A stretch of DNA of 27,500 nt from positions 157,501 to 185,000 of the forward strand of contig SEYY01021359.1 of assembly GCA_009176605.1 (NCBI GenBank), given 5' to 3'. Below, in pieces: positions 12,444 through 26,281 of this stretch. How positions within the stretch are numbered: position 1 is the first letter of the stretch; the number at the start of each line of letters is the position of its first letter. A model generated the notes under the pieces. It worked only from the letters and a program-made list of their open reading frames with translations, had not been told where the DNA came from and searched no databases. This stretch comes from Armadillidium nasatum. Taxonomy: Eukaryota > Arthropoda > Malacostraca > Isopoda > Armadillidiidae. A program made the position numbers and the translations under genes.

Positions 12444-12856
12444 GGTACAAGTTTACTTGAGGGAACTCGGTATTAATTTGATACAGCACGAACCTCTCCT
12501 ATTTTTACTAAATTGGAAATAATGGGAAATACCCCAAATTGTTGACAGGAAAAGTAGTCGACAATATCATCATCACTCATGGGTCAGGGGGTATGGGGGC
12601 AGAGCTCCCCATAGACAAATGCTGGGTATAACACCAAATTTAAGTTTTTTAGTTCATCAATTATCGTAAAAAAACATTTTTTTAAAAATCTTACTTTGAA
12701 CCACAGTAAAAATTTTGTGGATCCTCAAACTAGAGCTTTACACCTAAAATATAGAGGCTACATGAAGTGTACTTAAATACAAAAATTAAAAATATATATA
12801 TTTTTTTCATTTACTTTCGAGCGCTGAAAAAAAGTTCCCTCAAGTAAACTTGAACC
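12444..12856. mobile_element. 413-bp MITE with 24-bp TIRs and 8-bp TSD (Merlin-like?)
   Basis: The terminal inverted repeats are 12444-12467 (GGTACAAGTTTACTTGAGGG and onward) and 12833-12856, with one mismatch in 24. ATAATTTC is repeated directly outside both ends (12436-12443 and 12857-12864). The interior is non-coding. Removing the element and one TSD copy restores an uninterrupted minus-strand transposase frame, RPFVMKLFYENPLSEVW, which independently confirms the boundaries. An 8-bp duplication with GG at the termini fits Merlin (8-9 bp TSD). hAT is less likely because hAT ends usually begin CA or TA. The superfamily is inferred, the element itself is seen. Confidence 0.92.
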
Positions 12857-13283
12857 ATAATTTCATCACAAAAGGGCGTTTTTCTTGACTCAAAAAATAA
12901 TTTTAAAGGGGCATTGTCAGAAGACATAAAACTGCAGGGAGTGAAGCTAGCAATCTGGTTTTGCTATATCTTAATATTTGCTTCTATTCCTGATTTACAA
13001 ATTCATAAAATTCTTTTAAGTGTTTTCCCTCTTACTGTGTATATAAAATGAGAATATATTTTTGAGACAATGCCTTCAATATCAGTGAGAAGAGCATCAG
13101 CAGCTGTCTGAATAGTGTTGTGAATGATTTGAGCAGAACATTTTTTTCCAATTATGTCACAGGTTCTCCTAGAAATCCCCCCCCAAAATTGCAATTAGTA
13201 TTATCTGAGAAGAGAGATATTTTTCCCTCTGCCTTTAAATTTTTTAAAATATTCAATTAAAAATGCAGAGATTGTGTTAGCTG

Positions 13284-13446
13284 TAGGGATGGAGCGATAC
13301 CAAAATTTTTACTGATACTAAAAATTTACTGGTACCAATACCCGATACCTGAAAATATACTGATACTTACCGATTCCGATACTTTAATTCATATCCAAAG
13401 TTTTTACCGATACCTGAAAATATACCAATACTTCACTCCATCCCTA
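13284..13446. mobile_element. 163-bp hAT-type MITE with 8-bp TSD
   Basis: The ends are TAGGGATGGAG (13284-13294) and CTCCATCCCTA (13436-13446), a perfect 11-bp inverted repeat with weaker similarity beyond. GTTAGCTG flanks it on both sides (13276-13283, 13447-13454). The interior is built of repeated CCGATACC/TACTGATAC words, a texture common in small hAT derivatives. Excision in silico restores SETANTISAFLIEYF in the host transposase frame. Confidence 0.9.
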
Positions 13447-14048
13447 GTTAGCTGTTTCCGAGAGCAATGATTTTACTTCTAAAAGCTTTATCTGAATCCC
13501 TTTAACAGGTCGGAAATATCTAACAAGTACTAGAATTTAGAAATATTTTAATGTCCTTGCGATTTGAAGTGTCAGTCATAATCAAAATAAAATTAGCTTC
13601 TAAAATATCAGCCTACAGTTTTGACACAGCTATTGGAGAAAAATCATGTAGTACAATTGCCTCCACTTTTGTATGGGCATATGTAAACTTAGGGTTAAAA
13701 CAAATCTGGAATTGTTTTGAAGAGCAGTCCATGGATTTGAAAGATTGATTATGTTCAGTAAGTGATAAGCAAATGTTTCTTCAGCTGTGGCTAATTTAAA
13801 TTCTTTGTCACCAAAAGTGTCACTTCTGAAAAACATTGTGAGTGCTGAACTTGATGCATTGGCATGCAAAGCAGTTTTATGTTTTTCACTATTTAAATGT
13901 CATATTTGTTCTCCCTCCATGACTGACATTAAAGGAGGAAGAACATATGTTGCAGCGAACATGTGATTCTGAAATTCTTTATCATAAATAGAGACTCCTT
14001 CTCAAGATCTTTGTTGAAAATGTATTTTCTTTTGCCTTTGGGGGCCAT

Positions 14049-15833
14049 TATTCCAGTTAATTTTAAATTTTCAACAGGCCTTAAAATTTAATCTAGCCAT
14101 TCTTTTTTCTCTATATGTGCTAAATAAATTTTACTATTTACTACTTAATTATCAAAATCTGTTTTTAATTTTTAAAATATGGGACAGTTGATTAAAAAAT
14201 GGGATAGGACACAACATGGGACTGGCTAAAAAAAAATTTACATTGGTAACCTAGCTAATAATATTGGGGCTATTAGGTATAATAAATTGCAGTGTTGTTT
14301 AAATAGATATAAGTAAACATATTGATTTATATTTATAACAGAAAACACAGATGAAAGAGTGTAACAAGGGACCATGAAGCCCTAGTGCCTCACTCTTATA
14401 ATCTTTTTAATCTAATTGAAGGCTTTGTGGCTTAAAATAGCATTTTCTTATCCAATGATGTTATTGATAATGTCAATTTTGAATGTTCTTATGTAATTAA
14501 ATTTACTTTCCACTTTATTTTTCAAAAAGTTCAAATACAAATATTACGATAAGGTTGTTCAGTGGTAATAATAGCTTTGTATTAGTAAATTTAGAGAGTT
14601 AATATTATGCTTGTTCTAAAAAAAAATAATAAAAAAAACATGACAAAATAATTTATAAGTTAGCACTAATTATCTTTCTTTACAAATGATTATTTAACCT
14701 TAATACCCTCATTTTGGAAGGAAATCAACACTTGAAACTTTCTATGAGATCAGACCCCATTAAACTGACTCTTCAAGTCCTAAACTTGTGACTTCCCGAC
14801 TCCAAACTCCTCTTCCCAATATCAGAAGTAATAAAATAAGTAAAAGATCTATATATTTATTAACCTACATTCCCAAAATAAAATTTTAATTTGTATTTGT
14901 TTAAAAACTTTGTTTGTATTTGGATGTATTATTTAAAAGATAGTGTAATGATAATTCTCACATATGTCAAATTGATATGGTCTAATTTTCCCCATAAATT
15001 ATGGAACAATTTGAATCACACCCTCTTATGGGATTATAAATTTTTTCACTTTATATAGACATTTAAACATGTAAATATTTTTTTGTAACTCAAAAGGATA
15101 AGGTTGTACAGTATATCAATAAAAAAAAATTTAATTTTATTTAAAAAAAAAAACAAAATCATTTGCTATTTGTTTTTAAGTAAAATTTTGTATTAGTTTT
15201 TGCTTCAGTGATATGATTTTTATTTTTATAAAAGGAATGGCTTAATTTCTTGATTTGAAGATTCTCATGTCATAAAGGTTCCTTGTTTGAATGTTGTTAA
15301 AATTAGTTTTTTATGTAAAGCAGACTTTATAGAAAACAGTAATTATAATATTTTAAATAAATTTAATTCAAAATAAAGTCATGAGATAATGTATATTAAT
15401 CATTATTTCTTTCTTATATAAATAGGTATTGTTACTTAACATTGAAATCCAAAATTATCTTTTTAGCCACATTAGATTCAGCCCTGAGAGCTAAATGTTG
15501 TTTATAGGCTTCAGCTTAGTAGCCTTTGACACAGACAAATGGTTATAAAATTGGGATGACATTTCTAAAACTGCTCATAAATAATGAGCTTTTTTTCTTT
15601 CACCTAATCTGAGCTTTTATATATCAAAAGAGGTAAGTGATAAATATGATTAAAAACTGTCTTTAATCTTAATCACAAATATTTAATTAGTTTTTTTGTC
15701 ACTAGTTTAAATATCTGAATTAAAATATTTTAGAAATATATTAATTTTTTCAATTGAGTATTTAAAATTTTTTTAAATTCATTGTCTTAGTCTAATTGTT
15801 ATTCACTACAACCTTTATTATTTTTTTTTTCAG
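14049..15833. other. No gene recognised; possible upstream region or intron
   Basis: Very AT-rich, with many homopolymer A and T runs. No coding exon, TIR or SINE was identified. The last 50 bases form a pyrimidine tract leading to the acceptor at 15831-15833, so the right part is an intron. The promoter and any earlier non-coding exon of the gene at 15834-24677 were not located. Confidence 0.5.
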
Positions 15834-15857
15834 ATACACAAAAACGAGTATGTTTAT

Positions 15858-15893
15858 ATGATGCTAAACCACAGAATTCTTAAGAAATATTAA
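15858..15893 (+). promoter_or_regulatory. Upstream ORF overlapping the main start codon (TAATG)
   Basis: An ATG at 15858 (followed by a second ATG) opens an 11-codon frame, MMLNHRILKKY, whose TAA stop (15891-15893) shares its last base with the main ATG (15893-15895). A three-codon uORF also starts at 15850. If the mature mRNA begins upstream of 15850, translation of the main frame would need leaky scanning or termination-reinitiation, which usually lowers output. The overlap is seen. Regulation is inferred. Confidence 0.5.
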
Positions 15894-15943
15894 TGTCTTT
15901 GCCTGTATCTCCTACCTCTGCAAGAAGAAAGCCACTTTACCAG
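15893..15943 (+). CDS. First coding exon of an unrecognised gene
   Basis: The exon begins at 15834 after a long T tract and CAG, and ends before GTTTGT at 15944. The ATG at 15893 opens 17 codons, MSLPVSPTSARRKPLYQ, ending in phase 0. An in-frame TAA at 15881-15883, four codons upstream inside the same exon, shows that this is the first usable Met in this frame. The phase matches the next coding exon at 17525. The short Ser/Pro/Arg-rich N-terminus has no signal peptide. Which exon lies upstream is unknown, but it would be non-coding for this product. Confidence 0.65.
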
Positions 15944-17524
<1,581 letters not shown>

Positions 17525-17746
17525 CCTAATGGGAATGATGGGGAGAATACTGGTACTGCAAGCTGGTTAGATGCCATTAGTGGTGTGATGAATGATTTGC
17601 TTCAAAGTTGGGGCATCATTGGTGCTTTCAAAAGAAGAGGATGGGGCACAGGGGGAACTAGGTCAACTCCAAGCACACCACCACCCATCAACAGAGAATC
17701 TTCCCCAAATCATGAACACATAGAATTGTCACATCTTAATATTCAG
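17525..17746 (+). CDS. Second coding exon of the same gene (74 codons)
   Basis: The acceptor TTTTAG ends at 17524 (the TAG is itself an in-frame stop, so the exon must start here). The donor is CAG|GTTTGT at 17746/17747. Both ends are phase 0. It reads PNGNDGENTGTA, then an amphipathic helix-like segment SWLDAISGVMNDLLQSWGII (product residues 30-49) followed by GAFKRRGWG, then a Thr/Pro/Ser-rich linker. The Trp-flanked helix is the most structured-looking part of the visible product and could be a docking or membrane-surface helix. I do not recognise the family. Composition and splice sites strongly support real coding. Confidence 0.75.
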
Positions 17747-17766
17747 GTTTGTACTTTTTCTTTATT

Positions 17767-17911
<145 letters not shown>

Positions 17912-18074
17912 TAATGTGGTGTAATAAAAGTATGATTAGATATTGTGAAATTTGTTAGCTATTAGAATCTAACACTATATAAGATGGGTTTTTTTTTAGT
18001 ATATGACTAGTCGTTTTACCAAATATTGCATGATGTGTTTTTTCTTATATTTTATTCTTTGTATGTGTAATATG

Positions 18075-18194
<120 letters not shown>

Positions 18195-18394
18195 TGATCG
18201 ATTACTTGATTAGATCACTAATCATCTTGAGTTAGACACTAAAGAGAAAGGTAAAGTTATAGAAGAGAGATTTTCATAATTATTTTTTTATTTTCATACC
18301 TAAATAAAATAATCAGTTAAAATACTTTCAGAAAGTAATTAATTTTATTATTTTTTTAAATTTTTTTTAAACCTTTATGGTAGAGAATTAGAAG

Positions 18395-18556
<162 letters not shown>

Positions 18557-18729
18557 TGATTGATTCCAGGACAAATCAAACAGTGCATGACACTACTGTG
18601 TCTTAGATTTACTTACTAACAAAAAAAAAAAAAGATAGTTAAACAAATTTTTTTTAAGGGGAGGGAAATTACAGTCCTTTCAATTTGAAAGATGTCCTCC
18701 CAACGCAACGGCAGTTAATTTACTTTAGA

Positions 18730-19065
18730 ATGGTGGCCTTAGAGCAACTCTCCTCTGATCTTTCTTGTATTTAAAATTGGGACAGAGAAAACATGGTCAT
18801 TTTCAATGCCTCAAAAACTCAGTTCCTCCATCTCCCTACTCAACATAACTATCCACACAACTATGAAATTTTCGAAAACACCCAACGCAAACTTTCGTCC
18901 AACCTCAATATTCTCAGTGCTGCTTTTTCTTATGATCTTTCTTAGAAGGATCACATTACTTGTCTTTCTAAACAAACTTCCAAGAGGTTGAGTGCTCTGA
19001 TGAATCAATGTAATTTTTTCACACCACTAATTGCTTTTACTTTATAGGGGTGTTCGCTCCATCCT
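18730..19065 (+). pseudogene. Jockey-like non-LTR reverse transcriptase relic
   Basis: One + frame from 18730 reads LEQLSSDLSCI, stop, NWDRENMVIFNASKTQFLHL, then NYEIFENTQRKLSSNLNILS, AAFSYDLS, stop, KDHITCLSKQTSKRLSALMN, FFTPLIAFTL, stop. The order of FNASKTQF, LNILS, WKxHI (here the Trp codon has become TAG) and SKRL fits the C-terminal half of jockey-like reverse transcriptases that are abundant in crustaceans. There are at least three in-frame stops and no frameshift over about 110 codons, so decay is by point mutation. The catalytic part and endonuclease are absent. It lies in sense orientation in intron 2. Confidence 0.8.
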
Positions 19066-21002
19066 TTCTTTCTCCAACTCTTTGACTCTAAATTTAATCA
19101 AATAATACACTTTAAGTAACCTATATAAAAGGCATATTTTTGGATGCTTCTGGTGTATGTGTCATTTATTATACCTTTTAAGTTTTACAAAGAATTATAC
19201 AATGCAAATAACATTGTTTTTTAATCTTTTTAAGCATTTTATATTTATGCATTTAACTTCAAATTTGTGCCAAACTTCCTAAGTAATAGAAACTATTGGT
19301 AAATTAAATGAAAAAAAAAAAGTGATCATCTTCCTACAATAGAATATTTTTATATTTTAAATATTGATCATATTAAATCATCATGCCTTAATTATTTTAA
19401 TCATTTACTGCATTTTATTTAATAATTATAAAATTTTTTTTAAATGTCGAGAGAAAGTAGTTGATGTAAGCAGCATGAGAGCAACAAATTGAGTAGGAAT
19501 TGTATGGTCCTAAAGAATAAGAATCATAATCAGAAATATAAAATAGTTGGAATCAAGATTACTTGAAACATATGTGATAACCATTTCTGAATCTGTGCTA
19601 AAACTAACCTTAGTTTTTTAGAATTTTTTTTTTTTTTAAAAGATTAACATAGATATCCTATCCTCCTAAAGATTCCTGATGGCTAGACAATGTTCTTGAA
19701 AATATTAATAGACTTCAACTCTATATTTTTCAGATATAAACATAAAATTGCAGACTAACTCATACACTCGCTGTGTTGTGTTAAAGACCCTTTGTGTAAA
19801 GCTTTCTAGTCCTCATCTAACCAGACCTAGCTAAGCTCTGTTGTCACATAATTTATTATTGATTGATTTATAGAGTTCTTTAAGTAGCGTTTTTATTTTA
19901 CAATTTACTAATTAATTAAAGTACCTTCCATTCATTTTGAATTTTGAAGCAAATGCGAATAATTTTGATTACTGTTAACCTTTATGGTCTTCACTACACA
20001 TCAGTTTTCTTTTACGATGCTTGATAGGATGGTGAATGTAAAATGATCCAAAAATATTAATCATTATGTCTACCCCAAGCCTTACAGTGGTGCAATTTAT
20101 GATGAATTAAATTTTTTTAAACTTTTACTCATAGGGTCTTCAAGGTGTGCGTTAGTGTGTTTTACACAATATAAAATTCTTTTTATTTCATCTTTCCTCT
20201 TGAAGTATGGTCCCTTTCTTTTTGACATCCATAAACCTATGTTTGCATATTGATGTTCATAGCTAACATGGGAAGCTCAAATTGAATAACTCATATCAGC
20301 TTGTCTCAAAAGGCTTGATATTTTTAGGAATGGATAATAAAACTTTGTTTTTGATGTTTGTGAATTTGTACCTAATCAGTGTGAAAATTAAAATAAAAGG
20401 TCACCTAATTCGAAAGATTGCTGTTTCTTAGACTTCAGTATCCTCTGAAAAATTGGATTGATGTTGGGTATTTGAATTTGCATATCTTGCGTTAAATTCA
20501 GCCTGTATGGTTATTTAGTTGCTTTAACATTTAAAAAAAGTCAGATTCACAACAATGTGTTGTTGCAAATGGAAATAAAACTATTTAGCCAATTTTTAAA
20601 AATATATCACTTGAAAATTACTGATGGAATATCTTTAGACCGAGCCCTTAGCTAAGTATCTGAACTAGTTGCAATTAAATTTTTATAAAATCCACTGCAC
20701 AAAATCCTTTTCTCCTTTTTTTTTTTTTTTTTTTTATTTATTTATTTTTTTTTGAGCGTAAATGGATTTTGAACCCAATAATTATTTTTGTTTATCAAAT
20801 TCGGAAAATACTCCTAGACTGATAATCTGTAGAGATGATTTTTATTATCATTGAAGATTTCAACCTCAAAATCCATTTCGAATTCTTCAAGAAAAATTTC
20901 ATATTTTGTTCAAGATTTATTATTTTAAATACGGTGAATACCATTCTTTTTATGTAAAAAATTTTTTATTAAATGTTTGTCAAAGAAACCTTATCTCACA
21001 AA

Positions 21003-21022
21003 GCCTACTTTGAGAACCACTG
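21003..21022 (-). repeat. Isolated hAT (Charlie-like) terminal inverted repeat
   Basis: The reverse complement reads CAGTGGTTCTCAAAGTAGGC, which matches the widespread hAT end CAGTGGTTCTCAA. The element would extend leftward from 21022. No partner end was found on the left: CAGTGGTGCAAT at 20084 shares only the first seven bases and has no matching TSD. The T-rich stretch around 20717-20752 may be part of it. Confidence 0.45.
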
Positions 21023-21759
21023 GTCTTAGGAATTCCTCTTGTTTTTTTTTTCTTATTTAATTCTTATGTCAAGGGTAACCTTAACTGTGGGAGTGTTCCC
21101 TATAATTATTCAGTTTTATACCATCTGTAAAACCTAACCTATCTAAAACATGGTTCTACACTTGGGGCACTTTCATAAGCCCTTACCCAAGCTCTGTTAA
21201 TAGAGTAATTTCTTAATATTACATTCGAGATAGGATATCATAATAACTAAAAGATTTGCTGAAGTATTTTCATCTGACCAAAATCACTGATTGTCTCTCT
21301 GGTATGGCGATTATATTTAGTTATTTACAGTGACTTGCCATACACCAAGCAAATATAAATATATATTGTGAAGACTTTCATTTTTTAATTCCAATCATAT
21401 ATAGAAAACAATTAAATTAGAAACCTTCAATTTAAATGTAAAATTGAATAATTATTTAACAAAAAATAAATAGCCCGTCATGTCATCATTATTATTGGTT
21501 CACGTGGTGGTTGGTTGAGCAGCATGAGAGCTTATAAATTTCTCATATTGCTTTTGCAGGCCATGGATTTTTTTCTTCTTCAGGATTTAATTTTTAAGCC
21601 ATATGTTCTCTTGTTGATCTGATGGTAGGTCCAACTGCTTACTACCATTTCACAATATTAATATTTGCTCTAAAGACCAGAAGAGTCCAGTTATCCAGTT
21701 GTGGAAGAAAATTGTTTCTTTAGTATTTATTTACATTAATAGATACAGACAATTTTGCA

Positions 21760-21782
21760 ATATATATATATATATATATATA
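21760..21782. repeat. Short (AT)n tract before the SINE pair
   Basis: 23 bp of AT. The following 21783-21799 is a perfect 17-bp inverted copy of 22002-22018 in SINE copy A. Confidence 0.95.
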
Positions 21783-21847
21783 ACAGAGAAAATTTCATCC
21801 ATCCATAATTAGAATCCTTACATATACCATGCAATCCATAAAAGATT

Positions 21848-22144
21848 GAGTACTAAGTTCCCACAGTGATATTGAAGCATAGCTTGAAAAGTGATCTGTA
21901 ATGCATTCATTTTGGATTGGGGAGTCATGGTGGCTCAATAGCAAAGTCTCTTGTACATTATCTTGGGACAACGCAGTTGTCAATTGTTTGAATCCTGGCG
22001 TGATGAAATTTTCTCTGTCTTATTATTTGATAATGTTGGTGTTGCTTGGCTGGTGAATTACTTCTGTAATTCATAAACACACTAATAAAATGCCATATGG
22101 CCCGAGTAGGGGTTTCAAATACCCTTCTATGGATTGTATATAAT
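21848..22144 (+). mobile_element. tRNA-derived SINE, copy A
   Basis: The A box TGGCTCAATAGC (21931) and B box GTTTGAATCC (21986) lie 55 bases apart, as in tRNA genes, so the head is tRNA-derived. The body includes GATGAAATTTTCTCTGT and a conserved tail GAGTAGGGGTTTCAAAT, then CTTCTATGGATTGTATATAA. The whole unit repeats directly at 22145-22456, about 297 bp later. There is no coding capacity, as expected for a SINE. Confidence 0.8.
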
Positions 22145-22568
<424 letters not shown>

Positions 22569-23651
22569 TTTGAAAATATTGTTAGTATTATTGCTTAGCT
22601 TCTGTAATCCATCAGAAGGCAGAGTAATATAATTGACAAATCATTGAAAATAAAAAAAAAAATTTTATACTAAAACTAGATGTAAATTTTCATTACATTA
22701 ACGGTACCCATAGACACTGTTAATCGTTTACAATTTAAATGTTATTTGTTAAGTATCATTTACCTTGAGTAACTCTTTAGCAATGTAGGAGTGAGTGATA
22801 ATTTTTGGTTATATTTCCCAAGTATAAAATTTTTTAAGCTGGCTAAAGCTGGAAATTTTTCTTTTTAACCATAATATAATATATTTATCAGAAATAGTTA
22901 ATTACAATCTTTTACTTGCATTGGATGTGAAAAAATTTGAAAGACTAATATATTCGAAGGCTCACTGTGACTAATTTGGCCCTTTTAAGTTTTATGTCAT
23001 TCCATGATTGTTCCTCTTTGAGTTTCCCCCTCCCCCTTTTAAGAATCCATTTACTTTTAAGAGCGGATTTTAAATCGTATGCATGTTTCATTTTTAACTC
23101 ATTTTTCTGTAAGCAGTTAAATTCTTCTCTTTATCATTGAATTACTTAACTTTTTTATATTTTTTCCAATGTAAATTACTAACCATATTGTTATAAAAAA
23201 TACTGCTATTTTTGGTTGAGTTTATCACTGAGAGGTTTCGTTTTTTCCTCTTATATAGGAAATGGGATTACTTTATCAACATTACTAATGGCATTTTTTT
23301 TTTTTGGTGCTGCTTATGAAATAGTTTAGGCTGGCATAATTTAAGAACTTACTCTTTTAGAAATTATTTAGTTTCATTTTTAGTGAATCTGTAATTTTGC
23401 TCTGTATTCATAGAATATAATAAAAAAAAGTTGTATTCGGAATTAAAAAACAAAATAGATTTGTTAAAAGCTTCAGTTAATATTTTAGATATTTGAAATT
23501 AGTTAAGCTTTTTAGTGCATGCATGAATTGGATTATTCTGCAATGCTTTGACACATCTATACAAATCTGTGGAAATTTTTTTTTATCTATTTTTATTCAG
23601 ATATATTATCAGTCGTATAATTTCTATGGGTTTGTATTTTTGTCATTGCAG

Positions 23652-24677
23652 TGTAGGAAGAATGTTGATGGTGGTGGCAGTAGTGAAGAAAGTAGAATAG
23701 GAAGCCCAGCAGATAAAGTTAAAAGAAGATATAAGAGAGGTTACGATCGACCTCCACGACATACTTTCCATGAAGGTTCATCGCCTTATTCCTATTTACT
23801 CACTACACTTCTTATCCACTCTTTAAAATATGGTTCTGGCCAGTCATGTTTAGAACCTCATTGTCATCTTTGTATGACACAGAGACCCCGTGCTTCAAAT
23901 AGTAAAATAGAAAATCACAGTAGTGTTTTATTGGATTCCAAACAATGGAAAAATTTGGGTCCAGACCATTATGCAGTATTTAATAGATCCATATCAATTA
24001 ACACCTCTTGTAATAATAAAAATATTGTTGAACAGGGTCTGAATTTTTTACCTATCGGAAAAGATTGCTCAACAACAAATGAAAGACCTTTTCTCTTCAT
24101 TCAAACTTCCAATCCTCGAGCTTTACCTTCTCTTGAAAATGAAAATATTCATCCTGATTTTAGCTGTCTAGATAGCTCATCATTAGCTAATATTACAAAT
24201 GCCTCAGAGATACCTATAACCTCTTCAACTTCTTTCAGAGATTCTTTTGTTTCTTTTTCTGAAACATATAAAACAACAAGAACTGATCAGTTAGAATCAA
24301 CCACTTCTTCTTGCAAAGAAACAGATGCTTCTGATTTCTTACATACTGATACAGGTACATTAACTGATTTTCTTACCGGGAGAACTTGTTGTACATCATC
24401 TTTTTTTGGTGACGATTCTTATGAATCTTGTACATTGACTGGTGATGAGTTTGACCTGCTCAGTGATGCGGCACCCATGGTTTCAAAACGTAAATCTTTT
24501 CCTCATTCTTTTGACTTTACCTCAGTCTGTTCTTTACCTAGTCGATTACAATATAAAAGCGAAACAAAGTTTGGGCGTCCTTTGCTCTATTCTGGCTCTT
24601 TAGTGATGATGCCTAGACGCTCCTCTCTCTCTTCCCCAATCGGGACTCCATCTGCACCGCATTTTTGCTGGGAAGAG
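23652..24677 (+). CDS. Third coding exon of the same gene (342 codons, Ser/Thr-rich)
   Basis: Acceptor TTGTCATTGCAG at 23651, donor GAAGAG|GTATGT at 24677/24678. Phase 0 at both ends, in line with the two earlier exons. In order (product residues): an acidic-then-basic segment with [16 protein letters not shown] (about 113-128, NLS-like), a hydrophobic [18 protein letters not shown] (136-151, too short and polar to be sure of a membrane span), and a compact Cys/His cluster [10 protein letters not shown] (156-165) that could bind zinc. A long Ser/Thr/Asn-rich region follows, with acidic [11 protein letters not shown] and [11 protein letters not shown] and basophilic kinase-type sites ([14 protein letters not shown]). 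The 342 codons stay open despite high AT content, which is strong evidence for real coding. The family is not recognised. The gene continues beyond the donor, but no next exon was identified before 27500. Confidence 0.85.
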
Positions 24678-24779
24678 GTATGTGGGAGGCCTGAAATATA
24701 ATGCATGTATTGTGTATTTTAAAGTTTGTTTGCATGACTTTATGCATGTGAGACATTCATGATATAGGCATTTTCTTTC

Positions 24780-24909
<130 letters not shown>

Positions 24910-25600
24910 TTAAGAAAAGATTACTTCTAATTTTCATGTTGAATCTATTCTTTTATCTTTTATCTTTTAGTATCCAGACTTGGAACAAAAATATTTAACT
25001 TTTTGTTTACTTTTTATACATTTTCGTAGCCAATGATTGAACTGTCATTTTTTAAAGTGTAATTTAAGAATCTAATCTAATACCAACTGAACATTTGTAA
25101 TTGGAAAACAAATATAATAGTCCAAAAACCATTGAGATATCCGAGATATTTAAAATATGAAATAGGGCCTGTTATTTACGTAAGAAACATGAATTCTATA
25201 AAAAAGTACAATTTCGTGTTATTTTTATAAATCAAAAATTTTATCCATCATAAAGACAAAAAGAAGTGATATAACGAGAATGTAAAATTTGGATACTGAA
25301 TATTGGATAATAATCTTTCCTCTTTTGCTCAAGTTTCTTTTAGAAAATCATTTTTAGTTTCTAATTATGGTTCTGATTTTAAATATTATTGTGTTTGTGA
25401 ACGTTTGTGAGAAAATAGAGGATTATTTTGTGTATTCCTGTTAAAAAAATGTTTTGTGAGACTAATTCATCTTAGTGTGTGAAATCTTCGTTTGATCAAA
25501 TCTAATGTGAAAGGTTAAACATTTTTCTTTATCATTCCAAATAAAGAGGATTAGACGATTGAAAGCATTTATAGGTTTGGGTATTAGTGTATATGTGTGT

Positions 25601-25854
<254 letters not shown>

Positions 25855-26281
25855 ACCGAGCGGGGCTCTGGCTGGGGTTGCCTAAAATTTGTAAAGAGGT
25901 TAAAAGCACTGAAATTTTAGGTTAAGAAAATTAGAATTAATTTTAATTGAAATTTATTTAATAAGGAAGGAGTAGAATAGTCAACATTCCCTTAAATTAA
26001 TGATTATATTCATTTTCTCCGAAAAAAATTCAGAAAATTACAGATTTTGTATAAAAGTTTTAAAAAAAAAAGTACAAAAATTTTTGAATTTTTTATTGTG
26101 ATAAGCAATAGTGATTCAACAGGTTTACTTAGGTAAGATCCTAAGGTAAAGTTTGAAAAATGAAAGATATAAAATTATCAAAATAACCTGTATTTATACA
26201 TATTGCTATTTTATTGTTGTGTATCAAACTTATCATTTGGCTACATTATTTCAAAATTCTTTTTGTTTGTACTTTGTCACT

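Larger units (their letters stand above)
12110..14048 (-). pseudogene. Decayed hAT-superfamily (ZBED/BED-finger type) transposase
   Basis: Reading leftward from ATG at 14048: MAPKGKRKYIF, then a BED-type zinc finger (VRCNICSSSFNVSHGGRTNM, followed by a frame change into NSEKHKTALHANASSS), ATAEETFAYH, KFTYAHTKVEAIVLHDFSP, SETANTISAFLIEYFKKFK, SDNTNCNFGG, QIIHNTIQTAADALLTDIEG, IVSKIYSHFIYTV, YSKTRLLASLPAV, NPLSEVWLYFIHRQASTF and FYKTAYDA. This order matches the BED-finger hAT transposases and their ZBED5-like domesticated relatives. It is broken by several frameshifts, stops (for example between NQE and KQILRY) and two inserted MITEs (12444-12856, 13284-13446). In the usually conserved KTRW block the Trp is Leu (codon at 12951-12953). 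The right limit is the initiator ATG. The left limit near 12110 is where similarity fades. This is a dead transposon copy, not an active gene. Confidence 0.85.

Noticed and set aside
18811..19008. Minus-strand 65-codon frame opposite the reverse transcriptase relic
   Set aside because: The + strand reading matches reverse transcriptase blocks in order. The minus frame is its shadow.
20084..21022. A complete 0.9-kb hAT element between CAGTGGTGC (20084) and the terminus at 21022
   Set aside because: The left end shares only seven bases with the right terminus, and the flanking 8-mers differ, so no TSD.
24971..25042. Fourth coding exon after TATCTTTTAG
   Set aside because: The phase-0 frame ends in TGA after about 21 codons of low-complexity residues and has no donor. 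A terminal exon here cannot be excluded but is poorly supported.
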